Origin: Octodonta nipae
Taxonomy: Eukaryota; Arthropoda; Insecta; Coleoptera; Chrysomelidae
Assembly (NCBI GenBank): GCA_034190945.1
Contig: CM067221.1
Location: 3,235,547 to 3,299,546 of the forward strand
Length of the DNA stretch: 64,000 bases
Direction of reading: 5' to 3'
Shown here in pieces: positions 55,528 through 64,000 of the stretch. The notes below the pieces were generated by a model. It had not been told where the DNA came from. It saw only the letters and a list, made by a program, of their open reading frames with translations, and made no database searches. Within the stretch, counting starts at the first letter, position 1. The number at the start of each line of letters is the position of its first letter. The translations under genes were made by a program, and so were the position numbers.

Positions 55528-56814
55528 CGAGGGCTGCCTTTTATATTTCGGGATTGGACAACCCTAGTGTTGCAATCTGACATCTGACAGCTCTATCGTA
55601 AAGTTCGACATTTTTGAGGTTATACGTACTCAGAACGTTTTGACATACGAGCTCAATGTGTTGTTTACAGTAACTTAAAGGATTCATCTCTGCCAAAAAA
55701 TGGAATTAAATCGTGAACATTTTCGTACGATTATTTTTTACAACTTTCGACGTGGATTAAGTCAGCAAGAATGCATGGATGAACTTTATTTAATTTTTGG
55801 CGATGAAACTCCATCAAGGACCACTGATTATCGATGGTATAGTGAATTCAATCGAGGTCGTAGTTTACTCCAAGACGAATTTCGTGAAGGTCGTCCAAAA
55901 ACATTTGTTGTTCCGGAAACCATTGATCCTGGGCGCGAACTGATATTGCAAAATCGTCATGTGACCTATCCTGAGATTAAGTCAACCTTACACATTAGTG
56001 GGACCAGCATACATTCAATATTGCATAAACATTTGAATGTCAAAAAAATTCGTTAGCGTTGGATCCCACACAATTTGTCAATCTTTCAAAAAAAGCTCGT
56101 GTCGATTGGTCGAAAGAAAAGCTCAAAAAATACGATCGCGGTGCTTCAAAACACGTTTATGACATAGTGACAGGTGATGAATCGTGGATTTACGCGTATG
56201 AGTCCGAAAGTAAACAGCAGTCGACTGTATGGGTGTTTCAAGATGAGCCGAATCCAACAAAAGTTGTTCGCGCGCGAAGCACTTCCAATCAAATGATCGC
56301 TTGTTTTTTTCGGAAAAACTGGACATATCGCAACCGTACCACTATAACAACGCAGAACAGTCAATTCTGAGTGGTACACAACCATTTGTTTGCCAGTTGT
56401 GTTCCAAGAAATGAGGAAAATCAACCACCGAAGACGGATCCTTCACCACGACAATGCGAGCTCTCACATATCGGCTCAAACAACTGCATTTTTGACCACT
56501 CAAAACATCGATTCGATTAGTCATCCGCCGTATAGTCCTGACTTGTCACCAAATGACTTCTTTTTATTCCCGTACGTAAAAAACAAACTGAGAGGTCAAA
56601 GTTTTTCGACACCTGAAGAAGCGGTTGCTGCGTTTAGAATGCATGTTTTGCAGATACCTCAATCAGAGTGGAAAAAGTGCTTCGACAATTGGTTCAAACG
56701 CATGCAAAAGTCTATAGATCTTCATGGGGACAATTTTGAAAAACAATAAAGCGATTTTCGATGATTAATATTTGTTTTTGTTCTCTATTCCTGAAATATA
56801 AAAGGCAGCCCTCG
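55528..56814 (+). mobile_element. DD34D mariner element, copy C (best preserved)
   Basis: It starts CGAGGGCTGCCTTTTATATT after TA (55526-55527) and ends AAAAGGCAGCCCTCG before TA (56815-56816), 1287 bp, near full length. The inverted repeats are the cleanest of the four copies. Confidence 0.94.
55700..56749 (+). pseudogene. Mariner transposase pseudogene, copy C
   Basis: The ATG at 55700 opens MELNREHFRTIIFYNFRRGL, and the double helix-turn-helix is intact through HVTYPEIKSTLHISGTSIHS to a stop at 56054-56056 with a nearby frameshift. The middle part (56059-56370) holds the first Asp in TGDESWIYAYE. An extra T in a T-run near 56300 shifts the frame. The last part (56390-56749) has HHDNASSH and SPNDFFLFP with 34 residues between the Asp residues, and ends NFEKQ at TAA. 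All three catalytic Asp residues are retained. Three separate lesions disable it. Confidence 0.93.
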
Positions 56815-56816
56815 TA

Positions 56817-57744
56817 GATATTTTTAAGTTAACATTTAGCTCGTAGATGTAATTTTTTAGACATTTATAAGTGGCCTGTGAAATATAGTCCATAATGTTT
56901 TTATTTCGTTTTCTGGAGCTTCTTCAGTGATTGGAAGATACTAGTGAAAGTGTAGATGGACAGGACAAACAGCTCGTATGGGTGAATCTGAATATAACCC
57001 AAAAAACAACAGAGTGGAAGCCATGGGGACAAGAAAGAAGTTGAGATCGCCTTTTGATTCGATGGTACGATGCCATAATATAAGTGAGATAGGTAACAGT
57101 CTCCTATGACCGTACAAGATAAGTTGGGATAAGTTGGGAGAGAGGTGTCTTCATTAATGCATGAGACACACTGATTGAAGAAGAACAAGAAATACTAGAG
57201 TACAAGGTCACAATATTATCATTTAAGCGGTCATTTATAGACTAAAATATTCAGAACAAGAAGCAATTGGATACAGTTAATAAGAAACCACATAAAGAAA
57301 TATTTAATTATTCTTATCGTGCCAAAAATCTATTCATTTTACTAGAAGTCAAACACAATAAACAACATTCCTCGGTATTTAATCATTCAAACCAATTTAT
57401 CCTCAGGAAATCTAATCCCAGGAGTTATAGTGGAATGTCTGGGTGGTAACATATTGTCCGCAACGCCCCCCAACGAACGTCAGTTCCAGAATACACCACG
57501 GAAGACCGACGATTATTAATAAAAACTTGACCTCCCACCGGAACAATTTACGATCTGAACTGTACGTGTGGTTGCTGGCTTCCACCTACTAATCGACGAT
57601 GTCCGTTTTGCTAACAACAAATTTCGGGTTTTTATCAAGCGACTTCGATAAAGTAGAGGGCGTGTGTAGACGTATATGATACGGATTGTAAAGTTAACTA
57701 TTAAAATATTGCTGGTATGACCATTTGACTTTTATTCATGCATA
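56817..57744. other. Unrecognised interval
   Basis: No gene or shared repeat. The 56901-57188 minus frame is not supported. Confidence 0.4.
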
Positions 57745-57746
57745 TA

Positions 57747-58863
57747 CGAGGGCTCGTTTATATTTACGGCCTATTTGTGACAGGAGCACTCAGTGTTGCA
57801 AATATCTGAACTAACTGACAGCTCAAATATCTTTAATACCAGGTAAAGTTTGACATTTTCGTGAGGTTAGGTACGTACTTCAGAACGTTTAATGACATAC
57901 GAGCGCTATGGTGTCTGTTTACACTGTAACTTAATAGGCTATTCTGATCTCGATGCCAAAAAATGGAATTTGATAAATTGTGATGACATTTTCGTGCGAG
58001 ATTAAATTTTTTACTAATTCAATCGAGGTCGTAGTCATGGCTTACTCCAAGACCAATTTCGTGAAGGTCGTCCAAAAACAGCTCCTTTGTTGTTCCGGAA
58101 ACCATTGATGCTGTATCGCGAACTGATGATTGCAGGATCCTCGTCATGCGTGACTTAGCTCTCGTGAGATTGATACAACCTTACACATTAGTGTGAACAG
58201 GGCATACATACTCAATATTATTCATAAACGGATTTGAATGTGAAAACGTAGGTATGATCGCCTGTTTTTTCGGAAAATTCCATCTGAACATGTTGACCGT
58301 ACCACTAGAACAACGCAGAATAGTCAATTCTGAGTTCGGTACACAACCATGTTGTTTGCCGCAGATATGGATCTTCCACCAAAGGAAAATGAAGCAGTAC
58401 AAACCCAACTACCAAAGATTGCGGATCACTGGCACATCACCAACGAACAATACTGCGCACAAGCTTCTCACACAAACTTTCAGGCTCAAACAACTCGACG
58501 TATTTTGTGTACCAGTCACAATCCATCCATTTGTTATGAGTCAGATCCGCCGGTATAGTCCAATAGACTTATATCTAAATGATTCTTCATTTTTTTTTCG
58601 TAAAAAACAAAAACATGATATTTTTGGCCAACGTTTCTAATTACTATAACACCGATGTATCGAGTATGCTGCATTCAGAATGCTGTTTTTTTGGAGATAC
58701 CTGAATCATGTGGAAAAAGTGCTTCGAGAATTGGTCCAAACGCATGCAAATCAGTTTTTATAGATTCTATCTATGGGGAATATTTAGAAAAACAATAAAG
58801 CGATTTTCAATGATTAATATTTGTTTTTGTTCTCTAATTCCGAAATACAAAAGGCAGCCCTCG
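57747..58863 (+). mobile_element. DD34D mariner element, copy D, riddled with small insertions
   Basis: TA flanks (57745-57746 and 58864-58865) and termini CGAGGGCTCG… / …AAAAGGCAGCCCTCG identify it. Within it, 1-3-base insertions and some deletions relative to copies A-C occur every 10-20 bases, far more than in the sister copies. A larger part of the coding middle (start of the catalytic domain) is missing. Confidence 0.85.
57964..58800 (+). pseudogene. Mariner transposase relic, copy D
   Basis: Recognisable pieces: ATGGAATTTGATAAATTGTG (start), TCAATCGAGGTCGTAGTC, CGTGAAGGTCGTCCAAAAAC, a CGAACTGAT-ATTGCA piece, the CGCCTGTTTTTTCGGAAA and CCACTAGAACAACGCAGAAT pieces, and near the end GTGGAAAAAGTGCTTCGAGA plus AAAACAATAAAGCG. 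No frame is maintained for more than a few codons. The catalytic TGDES region is deleted. Confidence 0.85.
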
Positions 58864-58865
58864 TA

Positions 58866-60225
58866 TATTTTCCATTTTATTAAATCTTTTGAATAATAAT
58901 ACTTGGTACACATGTTATAGTGGCGCCACCAGTGGTTGTTAACTGAAATCCTCATTAAATTCCCAGGTTTCGATAGGAGTCGGTCCACCTGCTAATCTTA
59001 CACCGTGGCCCAACACAAAAATAAAGGCCCTATCTTAGAAAATAAGGCCAACATTGAAATTGAAATATAAGACCTATCGTTGAAAGAAAGCCCTCCTAAT
59101 TAATCCTAAAATATTAGATTGCTTTATGAAATTTTACTTCAAAATGGCGTTTAAACTCACCTTTAAATAAAGGGTTATAACTGGAATCTTAATATTTCTA
59201 CTCCATCGATACATATTTGAACTTCTAAATCATAAGAAACGCTTCCTTCTGTTAGTCTCAAATGACTGTTCCTCTTTGTTTGTTGTCTGCGAGATTTTTG
59301 GAGTACTTTTCTAGCTTATTTTTACGAAATTGTATGACAACAAGTTTAGGCCGAGATGAAACGTTTGATAACCTTAACTAGACAGTTATTTATTATAAAG
59401 TTGAGTTGCTATGTACCAAAAATTCCATAAAACCAAAAATCTGGGAGAAAATTCCAATTTCCCAGAAGATTTGAAAATTTTGGAAAATTTGTTTCAAAAG
59501 AACTTTCCCAAGTAAAATTTTAAATGAAACCTACAGTAAGGGTAAACTGAAGTAGTCAACTTTTAGTTGCTTTTAAATAAATCTAGATGGACTATATACC
59601 ATTTCATTCACAGACCTCCATTAAAAATTGACAAAGAAACTAAATGACGATAAAACGAAAACTAAACGAATGAAAAAACTTCTGCCAACAGCATCTATTG
59701 TTCTAACTGAAGCATTGCACTTGAAGTCGTTGGTACTTTAACTGACTGTATAATCCACGATAATTCCGCGACATGAATATTTTGGGCTATTTTATGAAAC
59801 TGAACTTTCCGGAAAGTTACGAAACTCAACATAAATTTTGTCCTTACAAAGTTGTATCGTGCGACTTTTTTATTTTCCGGGCACATAAAGTGAATTGTGG
59901 AGGAATTACGTTTTAATGTACAGCTAACTGAAGCTGGAAAGGATTCGGAACTCTGTTGTTAGAGTAGTTTAGTTAAGTAATGGTTTGAAGTTTAAATTCT
60001 GTTTTATTGGCTATGGAGTATACACAAATTTTGTTTCTTTTAGTATTCCTATAGTCAATATCCTATTATTTGTTTACTTTCATTCCAAAAATTATTTACT
60101 GAAGTAAAATAAACGACACCTCCCCAAAATCAATCCCCGACTCGACCATACAATGTATGGCATCACACTTCCTCTAAGACACACAATGAGTGCCTTTAGG
60201 GGAAAATTCATTAAACCCCAGATAT
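58866..60225. other. Unrecognised; contains a ~45-bp block shared with 62389-62433
   Basis: 59633-59680 (AAAGAAACTAAATGACGATA, then AAACTAAACGAATGAAAAA) is nearly identical to 62389-62433. Nothing else was recognised. Confidence 0.45.
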
Positions 60226-60227
60226 CC

Positions 60228-60385
60228 TAATTGTTTTCTGAATGTTATTTGTGGCATCTTCTAGTTTATTTTAGATTTTCTTGGGAATAATACCACATCA
60301 GAGTTCAAACTTGTGTATATTTTAAAACCAAACGTTTCAAAATCCTGTCGGATTTCGTTTTCAATGGATATAAATTTATAAAGTA
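60228..60385 (+). repeat. Diverged copy of the palindromic module (single arm)
   Basis: GTTTTCTGAATGTTATTTGT, GGGAATAATACCACATCAGA and AAAACCAAACGTTTCAAAAT align with the left arm at 1346-1509 at clearly lower identity. The hammerhead-like part lies on the minus strand at 60324-60370 with stem II changed but still paired. Confidence 0.7.
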
Positions 60386-60424
60386 AAATTGAAATATATT
60401 TCAATTATCTTTAATGCTTGTACG

Positions 60425-60570
60425 TTGTTGTGTTTGAGACTGAACCCAAAATTAGTTGAGTTCAGGTTGTTTGAGAGAGGGTTCATGGCAAGGCAGAACC
60501 ACAGCGGGCTAAGAGAGTCTCCCTGGAATATACCCGTTTTGATTGGAATGGGGTCAATCTATTATTATTA
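60425..60570 (-). pseudogene. LINE reverse transcriptase fragment
   Basis: On the minus strand DPIPIKTGIFQGDSLSPLWF and CLAMNPLSNNLNSTNFGFSL appear. The G-QGDSLSPLWFC-AL-PLS block is a conserved reverse transcriptase palm motif in some non-LTR families. About 45 codons only, preceded by an ATT microsatellite. Confidence 0.7.
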
Positions 60571-61465
60571 TTATCTAAGTAAGATCAAATCGAACCGAAA
60601 TTCAGTGGGACTGCAACCTCCGGTCGTGAGCGGAGCTTTCAGCGGTCTCCGTTTCTTCACATTTTCTCTGGGTAACCTAGATCTAGGGTAAAAGCAGCAC
60701 AAAATTTTCAGCTATGAGTTCCGCCAATTAGAGCGAATCAGGCTTTTTAACTTGCTACCACGATGAATATTTGAAACAATGACAAGTGTTTCGATAAAAG
60801 ATGTGTAGAATGATTCTTTTTTCAAGTGCAACGTGGTAACAAGGGGACGTTAACATGTGATGATTCCGTAGTGTGTCTGACGACGAATTGACATTGTCCT
60901 CGTCAAAGTCAGAGAGCTCTCATACTTAAACCTGGGGAGGTATGAGAGCTATAGTAATACAGTCAGGTACTATAAAAAAACTATTAATGAAAGAGAAGTG
61001 AAGAAATCTTTTATAAGTAATTTCAAATTTTAATGTGAACTCTATCGCCAAAATCAAAACATTGAATGATCTGGATCTTGAATTCATGAAGCTCAATGGC
61101 TCCAAAAAACTTAAAAAGTGATAACGTATTTATTTCTCATCAAAACTGACCTCGAATTCGGAATCAGCCACCCCAAAAACCTTATAATGGATTTTTCTAG
61201 ATTTATTTGAAAGGGAATTCTCATTTTGACTTCAAATGACTTTGATCCTGACCTGATAAGGTCAAACGGATTCGGGATCAGTAACCCCAAAAACCCTTGG
61301 TTACCATAGTGAAGTTCTTAGAGCAGTGACATTTTTTGTGTGGCTGTGTAATCTATTATTTGTTAGCCTCATTGTTGCGACAAGTGAAGTTATATGATAA
61401 ATAAATGTTTCGTAAGTAGTTTCTAAGGTAAAAAATTTAAAAATTAGAAAGGAGTGATTTTCATA
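60571..61465. other. Unrecognised; short hairpin and loosely repeated blocks
   Basis: 60915-60925 and 60940-60950 form a perfect 11-bp inverted repeat with a 14-base loop. Variants of GGATTCGGGATCAGTAACCC and CCCAAAAACC occur at about 61154 and 61269, hinting at a degenerate tandem repeat. Confidence 0.45.
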
Positions 61466-61466
61466 G

Positions 61467-61960
61467 TTTAGGTGGCGCTCCTAGGTGCGACTTTATTATA
61501 ATTCGCCAAAAATACGCTATCAAAGAATTTTGTTGATTCAGTGCTCCCATTAAAATCATAAGCTAAAACTGAGGAAACACATTATGTACTAACCTGATAT
61601 TGGGTTGTTCACAAGAACATGGCCGTTATCAATTTCTTCCTTAATCATCGGCAACCATGATTCAATTCTATGGAGGTTATAGCGATACAAAATTAAAGCA
61701 GGCTTATTGAGTTTTCGTTTATTGTTGTGTTCTTCTTTGTGTAATATAATTGAACTTTGAAATTGTATTATATGACCATGGTACCAAGCATGTTCACAAA
61801 TTTTGGATTTTTCAAACTGTTTTTTTGAACGTAGTTTTATGTTCGTTTATTCGGGCATTTAGAGGTCTAGAGTTTTTTCCAATGTAAAATTTATTACATT
61901 CACAAGAAATTTTATAAATGCAACTTTTTGTATTTTGAGTTGAGTGTTTTTTGTTTTATT
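61467..61960 (-). pseudogene. PLE-C GIY-YIG endonuclease fragment and 3' UTR
   Basis: From about 61950 on the minus strand, KSCIYKISCECNKFYIGKNS and RPLNARINEHKTTFKKTV give the CIY / FYIGK signature, the Cys pair and the catalytic-type Arg helix (NARINEH) of a PLE GIY-YIG domain. After frame changes come ICEHAWYHGH and ILHKEEHNNKRKLNKPALIL, and at the end ESWLPMIKEE-like residues. The UTR (61640 down to 61467) is collinear with 39180-39400. The reverse transcriptase of this copy is absent. A second PLE piece in opposite orientation is at 63535. Confidence 0.82.
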
Positions 61961-62011
61961 TTTGATATTACTAATTTTAGAGTATTTCTTGTTCTAAATA
62001 ATGATTTAATA

Positions 62012-62080
62012 TTATGATGACTTGAGTAATACAACTGATTACAACCTTACATAGTCAGTTGTATTACTTAAGTCATCATG
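62012..62080. repeat. Short perfect hairpin (25-bp stem)
   Basis: ATGATGACTTGAGTAATACA and its near-exact reverse complement TGTATTACTTAAGTCATCAT flank a ~16-base centre. It sits just upstream (minus strand) of the PLE-C endonuclease fragment. Confidence 0.8.
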
Positions 62081-63530
62081 AATTTCAACTTCTACCAAGT
62101 AAGTAACAGCCAACTCAATCCAATGTTTTAATATTTCCTCTGTTGAACACTCTTTTTATTCGAAAAATATTTTTTTGTTATTTGTTAAAGTACTTTTTTG
62201 AAGTTGTTTTAGTCATTTTAAAAATGTATGTATTTCTACAGCATTCAGGAAAGATTTAATATAGTAAAAACTGAAAAAAGTCAACTGTTTGTTTTCTTTA
62301 ATTTTTCTTGGTCCAGTTGAAGAAGTTTATTTATTTTTCCGACTTTATCCAAACTTTCTTTAGTTGGCAGCTTTCATTAAAATTTGGTAAAGAAACTAAA
62401 TGACGACAAAATGAAAACTAACCGAATGAAAAAGTAACTTGACCGTGTTTTCTTATAACCACCCGGCCATAACAAATGCATTTCTGACGTTGAAAACTTT
62501 CATAACTATCACAGTTGCATGATTCATAAGATATTCTTGGAGAGCTCATTCAGTTACTTCCGTTTTAAATTTATCAAACCGAAAATGCCATCTTCTGCAG
62601 AATCCGCATGATTAAATCCCAAAACTTCCGGATAATACATCTCCCGCAGTAAATTTGCTCGGAAAGTCCAAACTTATAATATCAGCACGTTTTAAGTTAA
62701 GCTATTTAACCTTACCATCATTAATATTCTTTTTGTGCAGTTTTTCCAACAACGGGGAGCTGTTATTAAAGCAAAATAACTTTCAGCTGTTTAGGCGGGG
62801 ATAAATTACAGTTTTTTTTTCTCTTCACCTTTAAGAAGTTAGTCAATTTCAATCGAGTGAAAAGTTTTCAACGTTAGAGTAAGATTCGAAGGAGACTCAA
62901 TTCTGTGGAAGGGACATTTACAACTGGAAGTTTTTTAATAGGAAAATTATACAAGTTTTGATCCGATGACTGCCTAGAGATTTTTCAAATTTGCATACTG
63001 AGGAAAAATAAGACCATAAAAAGCGGAGTTGGCCGCATTGGCTTTCGTCAATGTTGAATGGAAGGAACTAACAGTTTAAAAATGGAAATGTGTGTGGCAC
63101 TCAAGAGATATATTTTCCAGAACAAGCTTAATCGTACAACTAGACAATTTTCAGTTTCTTTTCAGTCAATAAATTAGAAATTTATAGGCTGAAGGATATA
63201 CAGGGTGTCCAACTAATGTGGGCGGTAACCAGTAATAAAAAAAATGTCTATATTAATATTCTGAAACTTTGGCAACGTAGGTAAGCCGATAGGTTCTATG
63301 TGTCTAAATATTTTCAAAACTTCCGGTCATTCTTTTTTATTATTTTGTCTGTTCATTGGGTTTTCTCTCCTCCAAATTTTTTCCTGTAACAGATAAGTAT
63401 TTAAAAATTGTATATGTAGAACAAAGTGTAGTAAGGCAATTTCGTAAAATTGCCCAGATTACTAGCTGTCTGTACAGAGATTCTTTCTCACAGTTATTCT
63501 GAGAGAAAGAACTCGATAAGTACTTGTACT
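62081..63530. other. Unrecognised; shared block and one transposon-type end
   Basis: 62389-62433 repeats 59633-59680. TACAGGGTGTCCAACTAATG at about 63199 resembles the outer end of mariner/PLE-type repeats, but no partner end was found. Otherwise nothing was recognised. Confidence 0.4.
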
Positions 63531-63534
63531 TATT

Positions 63535-63969
63535 GTGTTGTTTGTTCTATCTTATCGAAAACCTACAAATACTAATAGATATTTGAGTTTTCACTCCAAC
63601 CATCCCTTAAATGTAAAGAAAGGTGTTGTAAAGTGCTTATATGATACAGCAAAAAACATATCTTCATCCACCCAAATCTTTAACAAAAAAGTCAATATTA
63701 TCAATGAACATCTACTTCAAAATGAATATCCCCAAGACTTTATAAATAAAACTATAAATCAGTTAGAAAGAAAATCGCAACAACAAACCAGCACAAATAC
63801 CCATCACACTAATACCAACCAAACACAAACAGACAACCAAATTATGAACATAATTCCATATATCCCAGGTGTATCTGAAAAATTTAAGCGGTTAGGAAAT
63901 AAATACAGGGTTAAAACTGTTTTTAAAACAAACCTTGCGCTCTATCCTCACACATACCAAACCGTTTAA
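63535..63969 (+). pseudogene. PLE reverse transcriptase C-terminus and linker (probably PLE-C)
   Basis: The open frame of about 144 codons reads YRKPTNTNRYLSFHSNHPLN, then VKKGVVKCLYDTAKNI (the region right after the catalytic YVDD domain of PLE reverse transcriptases). A Gln/Thr/Asn-rich low-complexity spacer follows (QQQTSTNTHHTNTNQTQT). Last comes IIPYIPGVSEKFKRLGNKYR and VKTVFKTNLAL, the linker before the GIY-YIG domain. It stops at 63967-63969, before the Cys-rich start of the endonuclease. It begins exactly where the PLE-C fragment at 37368 leaves off. Confidence 0.85.
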
Positions 63970-64000
63970 CGCAACCCAGAGTTCTAAAAATTGTGTGTAC

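Noticed and set aside
1..64000. tRNA, rRNA or CRISPR arrays
   Set aside because: No cloverleaf with both A and B boxes, no rRNA-like block and no spaced short repeats of CRISPR type were seen on reading; a tRNAscan run would be decisive.

Overview
This window is AT-rich, gene-poor nuclear DNA from an insect. The evidence is a short interstitial (CCTAA)n tract, the usual insect telomere unit, together with mariner, piggyBac, DD41D, Penelope-like and Jockey-type elements. I could not fix the insect order. No complete multi-exon host gene and no RNA gene is visible. The host-derived items are a probable 63-codon microprotein gene (11635-11826), a processed pseudogene of the iron-sulfur scaffold protein IscU (47669-48180, minus strand), and a possible promoter plus first coding exon (44344-44984).

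Layout. 0-12 kb: a 341-bp direct repeat, two DD34D mariners each sitting inside the same palindromic module, a 2.2-kb DD41D transposon with very long inverted repeats, a truncated piggyBac with its TTAA end, and the microprotein gene. 12-29 kb: large non-coding composite repeats built from ~290-bp and ~100-bp tandem units, two copies of a 2-kb foldback element (one nested inside a composite repeat), two broken copies of a second DD41D family, and fragments of a LINE and of Penelope-like elements (PLEs). 29-43 kb: a third DD41D family (1.94 kb), a mariner 5' fragment nested in a reversed composite repeat, LINE and PLE reverse transcriptase pieces, a third foldback copy, and a palindromic MITE derived from the first DD41D family. 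43-64 kb: the candidate promoter, the IscU pseudogene, a second 1.96-kb DD41D copy, PLE pieces from several families, and two more mariners, one carrying an insertion-rich set of indels.

Every transposase or reverse transcriptase I could read is broken by stops, frameshifts, deletions or a lost catalytic Asp, so the window records old and layered activity rather than a working system. The most interesting signal is RNA-like. Three PLE 3' ends carry a hammerhead-ribozyme-like core (CTGATGA, a stem, then GAAAC). A separate palindromic module found in several places has the same architecture with TTGANAA replacing CTGATGA. That would keep the core 3-8 base pair as U-A instead of C-G, and its stem II differs between copies in a pairing-preserving way.
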